From contig NC_058150.1 in assembly GCF_011075055.1 (NCBI RefSeq), positions 10,640,330-10,704,329 on the forward strand: a stretch of DNA of 64,000 nt. The letters are read 5' to 3'. Position 1 is the first letter of the stretch; each line of letters starts with the position of its first letter. The translations under genes were made by a program, and so were the position numbers. This stretch comes from Mangifera indica (lineage: Eukaryota > Streptophyta > Magnoliopsida > Sapindales > Anacardiaceae). The notes beneath the pieces were generated by a model that saw nothing but the letters and a program-made list of their open reading frames with translations, was not told the DNA's origin and made no database searches. This document shows, piece by piece, positions 1 to 11,265 of the stretch.

Positions 1-515
1 ACATCAACCTCATGCCGTGGACCTCCTTAATTGTGGAATTGAGCAATGAATGGAAGGAGGACAATTTCAAGAACATCTTGAGTAAGGTGTGTTTTGGTGC
101 AACCGTCTACCACATATGGAAGGTTAGGAATGATATTTGCTTTGGAAGAAGTGGATTATCAAAGGAAAGAGTCACAATTCTTATTAAAGATTGTGTTAGA
201 GTAAGGGTAAATTGTTTGAAGAAAGTGAAGAAGTCTAGTGAAAATGTGTCCATTGCAAACAATTGGAGTATTTCTCATGCTATATTTGAGTAGTCATAGG
301 TTGATGTTCCCTTAGAGTTTTGTCTTGTGATGTATCTTTGGGTTACTAGGTTTAATTGTTTGAGTTTATGTGCTTTCTTGTTAGATTCGGCATAACCTAG
401 GGGCTTGTCCTAGGTATGCTTTTGTTAAGCTTAATCTAGGGATTCATCCTAGATTTGCTCTTGTACATCCCTTACTTGGTATAAAATTATTATTACTTAC
501 CAAAAAAAAAAAAAA
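1..515 (+). mobile_element. LINE (L1-type) 3' end, 5' cut by window edge
   Basis: This is the 3' end of an L1-type non-LTR retrotransposon. Bases 12-293 encode the last 93 residues of ORF2, including the zinc-knuckle-flanking motif GATVYHIWKVRNDICFGR. The same motif occurs in the LINE copies at 23631-24129 and 29014-34264. A 3' UTR of about 200 bases follows, with a repeated CCTAGG-containing phrase, and then a poly(A) run at 502-515. The reading frame is open in the part visible. The 5' part lies outside the window, so its full length is unknown. Confidence 0.85.
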
Positions 516-539
516 TTTTCTAGAATTGAGTTTGTGTTG

Positions 540-770
540 TTTTTTTTTTTTGGTAAATAATATAGTATTAGACCAAAAAGAGCCTTTCCATGGGACAAGA
601 CCCCAGGTTAGGGAGAAAAGCCTTGCCTTGGACAAGTCACGGGCTAAGGCATGGAGAGATCCAATGATAAGCACTACAAACTGAAACTAAGTCACCATAC
701 ATAGAGAAACCTCACAAGCATTAACTAGATACAAGAATCACATATGACAAAGGTCACAATAATACATCAC
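540..770 (-). mobile_element. LINE 3'-end fragment, divergent, minus strand
   Basis: A poly(T) run at 540-551 is followed by GGTAAATAATATAG. This is the mirror image of the TATTTACC-poly(A) ending of the LINEs in this window. Downstream are phrases such as ACAAGACCCCAGG and GGACAAGTCACGGG, which resemble the CCTAGGGGCTTGTCC phrase of the LINE 3' UTR. I read it as a second, older LINE 3' end inserted tail to tail with the one at 1-515. The upper boundary is approximate and no coding sequence is preserved. Confidence 0.5.
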
Positions 771-810
771 ATACAATATCCGGCAATTGTGAAGAGCTAA
801 TGGAAGATTG

Positions 811-883
811 ATCTTGGCAGGTCTATGGCACCAGATTTAGGCTCTGGTTTGATGAGGGCGTGGGTTCAAATCCCACAGTTGTC
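811..883 (+). pseudogene. tRNA-Leu (anticodon UAG) pseudogene or tRNA-derived SINE head
   Basis: The 3' half is a good tRNA-Leu. The anticodon stem CCAGA/TCTGG encloses a loop with TAG at 838-840, the variable arm is present, and the T arm GTGGG-TTCAAAT-CCCAC lies at 860-876. The D arm is shortened by about four bases compared with the usual plant tRNA-Leu. The 5' acceptor strand does not pair properly with AGTTGTC at 877-883. It is therefore probably not functional. It could be a decayed gene or the tRNA-like head of a SINE, since the internal box B is intact. Confidence 0.6.
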
Positions 884-959
884 AATTGCTTTACTTTTCG
901 TTTCAATTCTGGCTCTGGAGTTTGTGTGCTGTTGCATTGTCTTGATGAAAATGCACCAT

Positions 960-1036
960 AGTGCCAAAGGCAATTGCTTGTGTAAGTGAGCCAATCTCTA
1001 ACTTGTGTGACATTACAATTTTCTTGGGCTAAAAAC
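960..1036 (+). repeat. 77-bp direct repeat, copy 1
   Basis: This 77-base segment recurs in the same orientation at 1354-1430 with about six substitutions and no gaps. The 317 bases between the copies show no similarity to either. The repeat lies beyond the 3' end of the copia pol gene, where an LTR would be expected, but its identity is not clear. Confidence 0.7.
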
Positions 1037-1353
1037 AGATCTTTACATGTTGCTATACAGACCTTATTCAATCACTACACCCAACGTCTAACCTGAGTTT
1101 TTAATCATCTTCACACTTGTAGGTATTTTATCCATATTAAGAACTTACATTTGACATTCACAAGTTATTTGGATCTGGAAAATCCAAATCAACCATTTTC
1201 AAATGTGTCTTTCCATGACCTAATCTTGATCGATTATCAAGGAAACATTTTATCTTTAATAAATCATTTTTTGAGAAATTTGTCTCCCATTAGCATGCTA
1301 TCTTAGTATCACATTTCTTAAGAATAAAATGTCTCATCTTTGTTTGCTCTCTT

Positions 1354-1430
1354 AGTGCCAAAGGTAATTGCTTGTGTGAGTGAACCAATCTCTAACTTAT
1401 GTGATATTACAATTTTGTTGGGCTAAAAAC
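1354..1430 (+). repeat. 77-bp direct repeat, copy 2
   Basis: Second copy of the segment at 960-1036, same length and orientation. It begins AGTGCCAAAGG and ends GGGCTAAAAAC. Confidence 0.7.
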
Positions 1431-1555
1431 GATGTGTATGCATTGAAAACCTAAGAATTTCGAGACACAAGTTTAAATACAAAATAAACTTGAATTCATG
1501 GTTTTCGATGTTGTGTCACTAGTATAATATATAAGCTTAACAACTTATCAATCAC

Positions 1556-2414
1556 AGTCTATGTAATCTAAGAGATTTAACATGTGCAAGATATTATTTT
1601 CTTGGAATAATCTCAGTCAAAGGATCGGTGACCATACAATGCATAGAATTATATTGTATGCTCATTTTCCTCTTGGAAATGAAGTCTCTTACAATATTGT
1701 GTCTAATATCAATATGTTTGGTTATCCTATAATACTTGGGATCATTTATTTTAGCAGACAACTATTGTTCCAATAATATTGTCCTGTTTACTTAGACTCA
1801 TGAAAAATCTTCTTAACCAAACAGTTTCTGACACAATCACTGAACATGCTATATACTTAGCCTCTATTATGGATAAGGCTACGTATTTTTGTTTTTTATC
1901 GCTCCAAGATATGACCCTTTTTGGAGTAAGAAAACATAGCTTTAATTTAATTTGCATTGGTCTAAACACTTCCCAAATTAGCATCTCAATAGCCAATCAA
2001 ACACAAATATGATCCTTAATCACATAAACAATAATCCACAAAGTCTTTTAAAATATCAATATTCTACAAACAGTCTTTCAGTGTTCTTTTCAATATTTAC
2101 TTATATCGACTAACCAGCCCAACAACAAAAATAAATGTCTAGGCATGCATGCACCATAACATACATAATACATCTGATGACATCTGAATAGGTAACTACT
2201 GATATTTCTCTACTTCTATCTTAAGTTTTGGGACATATCTCTCAGCTTAATAATTCGTCATTTGACATAAGATTATCAACAGGTTTACAGCTTACCATTT
2301 TGGATTTATTCCTAATATGTAATCTATTTTACCACATCCTTTAGGTCAAAAGTATGAACAACTATCATTTGATGATCATCAATTATTTTAAATCATTTCT
2401 AGCTATCTACATAT
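1556..2414 (-). pseudogene. Ty1/copia RT C-terminus and RNase H remnant
   Basis: Read on the minus strand, 2012-2414 keeps a broken match to the copia RT/connection motif (IMYVMVHACLDI, normally IMYAMVCTRPDI). Bases 1751-1996 encode the RNase H signature VISWSDKKQKYVALS followed by EAKYIA. Below that, fragments resembling KHIDIRHNIV, MVTDPLTEII and HVKSLRL mark the usual C-terminal end of copia Pol near 1556. The frame shifts several times. The upper end is cut by the solo LTR at 2415. Confidence 0.75.
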
Positions 2415-3436
2415 TGGTGCATATTCAACCAAACATGCAACAAGAAACCAAAAATCAAAAATTGTTTTCACTGTTCATGTGGTATGAGCAATTTTTTTGT
2501 TCTTGCAGTTTAACCAACCAAATCAACTCCAAATCCAACCAAATTCATTTCATTATAATCACAACACAAAGAAATTTCTTTCAAGCTATGGACGTACACA
2601 ATTAGCATAGAGTAAGACAATCAAATTACAAGTAGAATGCAGTGGCAAAAATGGTAATTATGTTACAACTCTCTGCCATAATCAAAATTAACATACATAC
2701 ACACTCTAATTTGGATTTCTAAGGAAACATAAAGTGTAACCAACGCATAAAGGAAAGTTCCACCAACCTTGGGATCTTCCACCACCAATCTTCCACCAGG
2801 AATGACTGGATAAAGGAAATAAGAAAGAGAGCCAACAAAGCTTCTTCAAGTTTTCATTTCAAAAGTAAAAAACTACATTTTACAAAGCATAACCACTTTA
2901 TATGGGAGTAAGTGGCGGCAAGATATATGTGTACATAGACTTTTAATAAATTAGTTCACCCTAGCCCTTAATTCACTCTAAACCACACAAAATAAGCCAT
3001 GTCATACTTTAAATAAATGCAATAGGACAAAATGTTACTATTATTCCATAAAAAGTGGGCTCTTGTCTCCACCAAAGCTCTCCTTTCATCTAATTTCGTC
3101 CAACTCTCCCAATTAGGCTTTAAACACCTTTTTGGGCTTCAAAATGGAGTGATGGATGGTTGTAACGTCACTTGGGCTTCTCAAAATGATGCTTGGACGT
3201 TTGGACCATTGATGGACTTCAAAAGTTGCACTTTTGGATCAATTGGAGCAAGCTATTCATTTGGACCTTGGGTGGATGTAATAAGACTAAAAGTGGTCTT
3301 GGGCCAAAATTAAAGGTGCAATGCTTCCTTTGGCTTGGGATTTGCTGGAACTTCATTCTTCTTGGCTTCAAAGGTTGCATGGAGACTTAAGGATGACTTG
3401 GAACCCAAAAATGACAATGGAGCCGCATATACATCA
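2415..3436 (-). mobile_element. Solo LTR, family C, target duplication CATAT
   Basis: This 1022-bp LTR starts with TGATGTATATGCGGCTCC on the minus strand (3436 downward) and ends in ATATGCACCA at 2415. The 5-bp target duplication CATAT is perfect (2410-2414 and 3437-3441). No internal retrotransposon sequence is attached, so it is a solo LTR left by recombination between two LTRs. It lies inside the decayed copia element. Relatives are at 4069-5005, 22718-24192, 57281-59421, 61682-62416 and 62867-63839, and more distantly the LTRs of the 27-44 kb array. Confidence 0.9.
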
Positions 3437-3441
3437 CATAT

Positions 3442-4064
3442 CATCACACACATTAATAGAATTACAAATTTGTCATCATACTTCGTCACATAGACATGGT
3501 GGTCTTGGCAAATCATTTTAAAGTCATAAGATATTAACTCTTATGAAATTTTAAGTACCAATATTTGGATGACAGTTTTAGGTCATTCAATATTCTTAAA
3601 GCTTGCACACTGCGCTTCAGACCAATAATAACGAGATCTATATCTTATTTCATGCAATTTTCTTTGTCAAGTTCTCCACCAAGGAAAGTTATCTTGACAT
3701 TCATCTAGTGTAATTCTAAATTCAAATGTGTTACTATAACTAGAATTAAACATGTTGAAGTAAATCTTGTAAATGATGAAAATATTCTTCTACACAATCT
3801 ATACCTTCTCATTGGGTATAACTTTTCACTATAAAGCAAAATTATATCTATTTATTGAGTCATCCGCCTTACGATTTATTCGGGAAACCTATTTGTTCTC
3901 AATGGATTTTCAATCTGGCGGAGAGTCAACCAAAACCTAGAATTGGTTTGTTTTCTACATATTCCATCTCTTCTTCTAATGCATCTTACTATTTTTCTTT
4001 ATCAAAGGATAAGACAACTTCTTTTATGATTTTAGGTTCTTCATCATCTTAGGGAATGATTATG
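3442..4064 (-). pseudogene. Ty1/copia reverse transcriptase N-terminal remnant
   Basis: Minus-strand translation of 3800-4064 resembles the start of copia RT: an acidic A-x-x-EEM motif, a diverged L-V-D-x-P-P, then K-S-I-E-N-K and N-R-K-A-D-D-S-I-x-R-Y. Frames around 3500-3780 keep weak matches to the next blocks (DVK..FL.G and GLK/VCKL). It is bracketed by two solo LTRs. Multiple stops show it is dead. Confidence 0.6.
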
Positions 4065-4068
4065 AAAA

Positions 4069-5005
4069 TGATGTATACGCAGCTCCATTGTCATTTTTGG
4101 GTTCCAAGCTATCCTCAAGTCTCCATACAGCCTTTGAAGCCAAGCAGAATGAAGTTCTAGCAAATCCCAAGCCAAAGGAAACATTGCACCATCAATTTTG
4201 GCTCAAAACCACTTTTGGGTATAGTCTCATTTCATGCACCCAAGGTCCAAGTGAATAGCTTGCTTCAATTGATCCAAAAATGTGACTTTGGAAGTCCAGC
4301 AATGGCCCAAACATCCAAGCATCATTTTGGGAAGCCCAAAGAGCCCAAAATTGGTTTTTAGTTACATTAGAACTAAATTAGAATTTAGTTGTTTTAGTTA
4401 GGAAACATAATTCCTAAAGTTAAGGAAAAAGCAACTAACTTTTGTCTTTAGTTATTACTATATATGGGCTTGGTTTAGAATGAATGGCTTAGCTTAATTC
4501 ATGTCATTTTTAGTTGACTTTTGTGATCCTGCCACCACCTCTTTCTTATAAAAAGGGGTGGTCATACTCTTGTAAAGGTTAGACAATTTGATGTAATAAA
4601 AGTTTGATAGCTTTCTCCATTTTCCTTTATCCAATTCATTCTTGGTGGAAGACCCCAAGGTTGGTGGAACTTTCTTTTATGCCTTGGTTATATTTTATGT
4701 TTACTTAGAAATCCAAATTAGAGTGTGTATGTGTGTTAATTTTCCTTATGGTAGAGAGTTGCACTATAATTATGTTTTTTGCCACTGATTTTGATCATCA
4801 TTTTGGCTGCTTTATCTATTGAATCTTAAGGGCTACCATAGCTTGAAAGAAAGTTCACTGTGTTGTGATTATGATGACATGAATTTGGAGTTGATTTGAT
4901 TGGTTAAATTGAATAAACAAAAAAAAATTGCACATGTTAAATGAATAGTAAAAACAATTTTGATTCTTTGGTTGATTGTTGCATATTTGGATAATATATG
5001 CACCA
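4069..5005 (+). mobile_element. Solo LTR, family C, plus orientation
   Basis: A 937-bp LTR runs from TGATGTATACGCAGCTCC at 4069 to ATATGCACCA at 5005. It is the inverted counterpart of the LTR at 2415-3436. Flanking bases GAAAA (4064-4068) and GGAAA (5006-5010) fit a target duplication with one substitution. No internal region is attached. It interrupts the copia element between RT and integrase. Confidence 0.8.
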
Positions 5006-5239
5006 GGAAACCTTATTTTCAATTTAAACGTCACTCAAGTACTTTTGGACATCCACTTCTATGCAATTGAGGATTAATGTTTCTACTATCCAAAATAGAT
5101 TAAAGTTTAATCTTAATTCTCCCACTAGGTTGAGATGAACGAAGCAAACAATTAAGGATCATTGCTCTCACTATTCGAAATAGGTTGGAGCTTAATTGTA
5201 TTTGCTCTCACTATCTAAAATAAGCATAGGCATTATCTC

Positions 5240-5480
5240 TTATGACTCAACTAATGGTCATTAAGAAGTTCTTATCCTCATTTTCATTCATCTCATTTAG
5301 ATGAAACCTTTTATCAATATCATCTCTATTAAGAAAAATATCTTCTATGAATGTAGTATCTCATAATATAATTTCAGTTAATCTTCCAACAGAATCCTCT
5401 CTAATGAACACATACCCATTGGAGTGTTCAACATATTTAATAAAGATACTTTCTTTTTTTTTGGTCCTGGTTTATCAAAC
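5240..5480 (-). pseudogene. Ty1/copia integrase C-terminal remnant
   Basis: Minus-strand translation gives Y-V-E-H-S-N-G-Y-V-F-I, then TEIILWDTTFIED and HLNEMNE. This matches the part of copia integrase that follows the catalytic core, where the family has a G-Y-V-F-x-x-E block. The frame is broken on both sides. It belongs to the same minus-strand copia relic as the protease at 7445-7666. Confidence 0.55.
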
Positions 5481-5653
5481 TCACAAGAAAAACTATGGAT
5501 AAATATTGTTAACCACTAAGGTTGTAATTAATTGACTCAGGTTTTCTACCTGACCATAGCTTATAAAAAGTGGAAGCAACTAATTTAGTAAGCACTCGAT
5601 TAAGTACACAAGCAATAGTTTATGTCTTATCATCACAAAGTGACGTTAATGTT

Positions 5654-6465
5654 TGATGCAAATGATCAAGGGATAACTTCACCAAATTCACACATGGGGA
5701 AGTATTCTACTTCAATAAACACAAAGAATTTGGATCCATTGAGCTATGACGGAGGCCCAATTACACGAGCAAGAGCCAAGAAAATGAAAGCGACAATCAT
5801 TGGGCTCGTTCAAAGTCATTTGGAGCTTATGGGAAAGAGTCCGAGCGAAGTCGAAAGGCAACTCATGGTCAACGACATGACAAGCATGGAGTTTAGTTCA
5901 AGACTTGTGCATTTAATTCAATTTGAAGAATTAAAAGAGCTTACGTTAACACAAGGAGCCCAAATACATGAATTGGGCTAAAGGCAGCAAGGAGCACATG
6001 TTGGGCTTAGTCGAATATGCATATGGAAGCCCAAGTCACATCAATTCAGCTAGCCCTTTTTGTGATTAGTTATTATCTAGTTGTCATCCTAGTTTAATTA
6101 GGAAAGCTTGTTTAGTTATTATCTAATTGTTATCCTAGTTTAATTAGGAGAGTGCTTAGTTGTCATGAGTTGTTATTTTTCTTTTTTTAGGGTTAGAAGC
6201 AGCATATATATATATGTATTAAACTCAAGATTATGGGCAGCTTGATTCTAATAAAAAATTCTGAATTTCTCCAAAGTTCTTGTGAGAGTTTTCTTTGAAT
6301 TCATTTCTTGAGAAAATTGTGAATTCTTTCTTTGATAATTAGAGTTTCTTGTTGTTAGATAACAAGAGGGTTCTAATTCTTTTGGTTTATGCTAGATAGA
6401 TCTTTGGGCAAGATTCCAATAGAGTGTTATAGTTCTTGTTAAATCAATCAGCAAGGGTTGTATCA
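5654..6465 (+). mobile_element. Solo LTR, family B, target duplication ATGTT
   Basis: An 812-bp LTR begins TGATGCAAATGATCAAGGG at 5654 and ends GGGTTGTATCA at 6465. Perfect 5-bp duplications ATGTT flank it (5649-5653 and 6466-6470). The first 330 bases hold an open frame with SYDGGPITRARAKKMKA. In elements of this family that frame continues the Pol C-terminus into the 3' LTR. Other family B LTRs are at 37483-38106, 46883-47230, 52362-53237, 53238-54026 and 55715-56626. Confidence 0.9.
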
Positions 6466-7049
6466 ATGTTCTACTTGCGCCATCATTAACCTATCCATTT
6501 CCAATAGAGTTCAATTACTTTTCTCTGCTATATTGGTTTGTTGCAAAGTTTTTGGAGTCATTGGATGTCATATTATTCCTTTTTCATTACTCAGTTCCTT
6601 GAACTTTTCAGATAAATACTTAAGACTTTAGTCAATTCTTAAAACTCTTATCCATTTTATCTAATTGATTCTCAATCTCAATTATATATAATATCTAAAA
6701 CAATCTATTACTTCTAACTCATGGGAGATCAAGTAAACAAGACTGAATCAAGTATTGTCATCAGCATAAGTAATGAAATATGAGATAACTTCTTAAGCTT
6801 TACATCTATAGGAAAACATATACCTAAGTATACAACTTACAAAGTCAAGTTCTTACAATTTTGTTAAACAATAAAACTATGTATACCTATTTTTTGTACA
6901 CAATTTATGTACACAAATGAGATATTATCATGTGATTAGATATTTCTTTATCATATGGTGACATATGTTTTAAAATCACCTAATTGCATAATGACACATC
7001 ACTGTGTATATGAATTGTGTACCAAAAATGGGTACATATAGCATTGCTC

Positions 7050-7666
7050 TTTGTTAAATGGTTTTCTAGAGGTTTTTCCAACTAGAAAATACGCACATGT
7101 GGGTAGTTCTATTCATGTGAAAGTTCCTAATAAACTTTCATAGGCCAATTTATTCAACCCATCTTGGCCAATGTGTCTTAATCTAGCATGTCATATATTT
7201 GCATTCATATTCATACATATACAAGAAGTAAATACTAAAAACCTTAACATTATCAGAATATAGGGTGACAAACACCATATAACAAAATTTATAAAAGTCA
7301 ATTCTATAACATTTTGATAAAGCAATTAGAGAAATTCAAATTATATCTTAGTTTAAGAAGAACAAATATTTTGACCAAGATTCATTGAATATTTGGAGCA
7401 TACTGGATTTCATGTAGGTATAAGATTCGACCACCTCGCAGAACTTATTTGCTCGTGTCAATTCCTCTTACTACAACACTTGTGTTGTTGTCTGCATACA
7501 TCCAATTCACTTTATTCAGAATTTGATAGAAATCTACTAAAAATATTCTATCATGTGCTACTTGGTCGGTGACTTCTGAGTTCATAATCCATGTAGGATA
7601 ATACTTAGTTAATATCATAGTATCAGAAAATAAAGTTATATAATAAGACAATATCTTTTTCAGCAC
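7050..7666 (-). pseudogene. Ty1/copia protease and integrase N-terminus remnant
   Basis: The minus-strand frame 7445-7666 reads TWIMNSEVTDQVAHDR, the copia protease block in which D-S-G-A-T-D-H is usual; here the active-site D-S-G is lost. It continues to NNTSVVVRGI. Shifted frames between 7050 and 7380 read YLHEIQYAPN, then LRHIGQDGLNKLA and LPTCAYFLVGKTSRKPF. The last two match the zinc-binding start of copia integrase (H-x-R-L-G-H-I ... C-x-x-C-L-x-G-K). It is inactive because of stops and the missing catalytic residues. Confidence 0.75.
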
Positions 7667-9479
7667 TGTTCATTTATGGGCGATATAATTCTCGTTGCTT
7701 CTATTGTAATTATTCATCTTGTTTTCATCTCCTCTTCTTATACTTTTGCTACTCTCTCGTTTCAATTTCTTGTTCTTATTCTTTGAGCATTATACGACTT
7801 TCTTCCCTTAATCAGACTTAGGCTACTCACTTTTGAAACTTGACTCTATAATGTATGCATGAGTACCAAGTCCAGCTGCTGCAAGGGCATTTATCCTCTA
7901 TTTTATGTAGCAAAAACAATTAACAAAAGTCTTTCCATCCTCATTATAGGTTATATATACGTTCATACACTCTCACTATCGAGAAGAGATCGCTTTATTA
8001 AATAAACCTATTGTTCATTTGTCAGGTTATGCCTAGCTAACATTAGTTCCACAATCATCTTCGACATTCTATCAAATTTAATGATCAGCTATCTTCATTT
8101 GGAAATTGTAGTTCCTCCAAACTTTTCATCCAAACCATACTTATGACATATGAAGTTGAACATTACTTGTACTTGTATAACTGAGCGTTATTTATGGAAT
8201 GTATCAAGATATCATAAAAAGTGAATTTTGCTTCTTACATGTGTGATGTGCATCCACATCACATTTGTGTAAGACATTATTTGGGTTTCTATCCCTCAGT
8301 TAGTCGCAACTCTATCTTAACCTGATCTGTGGCCTTCAAAGCCTTTTGTTCATTTAGGATATTATGCATTTTTAAATGCCACACATTGGAATTATCTCTA
8401 TTCAATATCATTCTTATTCAAATCAGCTATCATGTCCTATGATGTTATGGTTAAGTAAATCAGAGAGACATATAGTAGACACAACTCAATTAATGTAATC
8501 AAATACACATCAATTATCGTAATTATGCATTAAAATTTAAAATATCTCACATAAGGTGCAAAATTGAAAATTCACTATGTTCCTAATTATCTTCCATGAC
8601 ACAAATATTTGACATTTTAAAATTCAATCTAATTACACCAATATAAATTTTGAATAAGAATTTTATTAAATTCTACCAATATCAGAATTTCTATATTTAA
8701 CAAATATATGATACAACTAATGCATCATTTATTATGACTAAGACCATTTCATCAACCTGTATCATTTCATAGTCACTTTATCCATAATAAAGTCTCTACG
8801 AAATTTGCACTAGATCAAATACCTCATATTTTGTTAATTTGGGAATAACATCAAAACAATGGATGTACTCTCGTATATTATTAAATATCGCTCTTTAACA
8901 TAGCAAGTTGTAATGAATCCACTTAGTCCCAAAAGTTTTAAATTCTTGTCCCGAACAAGATCATTGATTATGGGGCACATATTCATGTATGGATATTATT
9001 AGACTATATACTATCTCTTTTCCAATTAAAAGAGTTCAACAAATTATAAATAGTCTTAACATGTAATGTGATGGTTCCTAGTCAACAAACTTAGATGAAT
9101 TAGAAATATGTATTTCGAAATACTAATATGTATTTTCAGGAGTCGGAATGAGGTATTACATATCTTTACATGCTATAAGACCCATGGAACACATTCCAAG
9201 TACAAATCTAAGCATCACACAATTGGCAAGATTCCAAAAATGGTTTCATGGCCAAAATGCACTGGAAAGAGGTGATCACCACTGTCACACACCAAAACAT
9301 GGCCCTACGCACATTCACGCGCCAAGTCGACATTACACACATTGAAAACAAGACTACATGTGTCAAGGCAACAACGCACACACCTCCACATGTCGAAGTA
9401 ATGCATGCACGCGGGTTCACATGTCGGGATTGCATCACACACATCGCCACTCGCCAAAAATATATTCTCACACACGTAC

Positions 9480-9620
9480 ACCTACTAGCCAACGTGATGG
9501 TCAACCTTTGACCATTGACCAATCAATTGACCCAAGTGGGCATTGACTGATTCAGGTGGAACCATGTTAACCACATGGGTTGACCTATTGACCAATAGGT
9601 TTTGACCAAGTTGTTCATCA
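9480..9620. promoter_or_regulatory. Cluster of TTGAC (W-box-like) cores in copia leader
   Basis: At least eight TTGAC cores occur on the two strands within about 120 bases between 9499 and 9612, and another follows near 9760. TTGACC/T is the core bound by plant WRKY factors. The cluster lies in the untranslated leader of the copia element, between its primer-binding site and gag. Function is inference only; a short motif expanded by local duplication would look the same. Confidence 0.3.
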
Positions 9621-10092
9621 TCGGATTGGGCAATTAGGTTTTCCAACCCTATTGCAACCAGAAATCATGCAATGAACCCTAACTTTCTGATCATTTAATT
9701 GGCCAACGTCTAGCAATTTTTCAGCGACGAAACCATAGGGCTTTTGTAGCCCATAGGTTGACCATCCTTCTAGCATCAACGACAACCACAAAAGTAGCTA
9801 AATTCCGACGATACAATGGCTTGAACAGCGCTGCATAGGTCACAATTTTTTACTCTAAATCTGTCGATTCAAACTAAATTCAATGTGTTTTTCAATCCAA
9901 GACATGCAATATAATTTCTAACAACAATCTAACATGTTTCCCGTCACCAAATTCATGCAATTTTAGCCGAATTGAATTCATGCCCAAAATCCGAATTTAA
10001 ACATAATTCAATCACAAATTGAAATCACATATTATAAAAATCACATAATGCATAATCTAATTCACAGAAAACATGACATATACGTAACTTAG

Positions 10093-10107
10093 GCTATGAC
10101 ACCAATG
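10093..10107 (-). other. Copia primer-binding site (degenerate)
   Basis: On the minus strand TGGTGTCATAGCC lies just after the LTR end (CCCAACA). It resembles the initiator tRNA-Met complement TGGTATCAGAGCC with two changes. This places the 5' LTR from 10109 upward. Confidence 0.55.
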
Positions 10108-10108
10108 T

Positions 10109-10850
10109 TGGGAACAATCATGCCAAAAATAAATTCTGTAAATAGTAAATTTGCATACCCAGATTCGTGTTTCAATGAAGTCCATTCAAATATGATGCGA
10201 GGTGTTGAGGTTAGTCGTTTCAATAATGCCATTTGCGCATGTACTACAATGCTTTTGGAAGACTTTATCTTTCTAAATGCAATTTTGGTTTCGGTTCTAT
10301 GTGTGCAGTATCCAAAAGAAGAAGAAGTCCATTTTCTTCTGTTAAAATAGCATAAAAATATTATATCCTTGGGAGAAGGCAATTTTTGGACAATTTATAA
10401 GTATTCAACTACCCTCTAACTCTCTCTAATAACTACTATTAGCAATTAAATCAAATCGGGTGGGGTTGACCTATGATCGATGGACCCAGACCCAATAAAC
10501 CAATCTTAATACTACTAGAATAAGAAATAACAATATCCTATATTTACTAATACAAGCAATTTGAAAGCAACTAATCAAAAAAGAAAAAAAACAAAGAAAA
10601 ATTAACTAAAACGAATCTTCCTTACCTAAATGAAGGCCCAAAACAAACAAAACTTCCAAATACAAAATCCTACTAAATATTAGAAAATCAAATAAATCCT
10701 AAATCAAGAAAATCTTTCCTTCATCATGTTGCCACACTTCATGAAAATCAATTCTATCCATTAATTACTTATCTTCCTAACATTCTTAAACTACGTCATA
10801 AATACACTAATTAAAATTAGGACCTTATATTTCAAAAATGCTCTCAATCA
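10109..10850 (-). repeat. Ty1/copia 5' LTR (upper end approximate)
   Basis: The plus strand begins TGTTGGGAACAATC at 10109, the typical inverted end of copia LTRs, immediately next to the primer-binding site. I could not find the matching TG end on the far side, so the 10850 boundary is a guess. No target duplication was found. Confidence 0.45.
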
Positions 10851-11265
10851 AACTGTAGTGTCTCAAACTTAATTATAAGTTGGTACCATTTAGAAGAGAA
10901 ATTTTTCCACAGATAAGGTTTGAAAGCGATGGTGTGCCCATGAAATGTTGCATCAACATTTAACAAATCTTGATACAGTGATACAATTTGTTTCTTGCTT
11001 TCTTTATTTAATGAAGCCAAATCTTGTTGTGATTGTGAAGTCTGATATTTTCTTTAGCCCTTTGGTTGAATTATTAACATAATATGCATGAACAAGATAT
11101 ATTGAAGATTCTTAATCCAAGATTTTCCTTATGTAATCTTGCTATTTAAGTGTTGTCGGGTTTAAAAATCTCTATCATAATTACAATGTTGTAGGATTCA
11201 ACATTCTGATAATGAATTGTACATATATTAATGTGTTCTAAATTTTGAAAGCAAAAAAATATTCT

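Larger units (their letters stand above)
1556..10850 (-). mobile_element. Decayed Ty1/copia retrotransposon
   Basis: A minus-strand copia element can be followed from its 5' LTR (from 10109 upward) through a primer-binding site, leader, protease (about 7445-7666), integrase (about 7050-7380 and 5240-5480), reverse transcriptase (about 3500-4064 and 2012-2414) and RNase H (about 1556-1996). The order LTR-PR-INT-RT-RH is diagnostic of Ty1/copia. It is full of stops and frameshifts. Three solo LTRs interrupt it at 2415-3436, 4069-5005 and 5654-6465, so it is older than they are. The 3' LTR below 1556 is not recognisable, and the upper end of the 5' LTR is approximate. Confidence 0.75.

Noticed and set aside
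823..1071. 82-residue minus-strand frame containing VGFEPTP
   Set aside because: It is the reverse reading of the tRNA-Leu-like sequence; VGFEPT is the usual translation of a T arm.
2415..5005. One element with inverted ~1-kb ends (a giant TIR transposon)
   Set aside because: Each end has TG...CA termini and its own target duplication, and the sequence between them is copia reverse transcriptase, so they are two separate solo LTRs.
9208..9522. Overlapping frames of 65-104 residues on both strands
   Set aside because: They overlap each other, show no family motif and lie in the untranslated leader of the copia element.
10089..10382. 97-residue minus-strand frame
   Set aside because: It runs through the copia LTR edge and primer-binding site, so it is not a gene.
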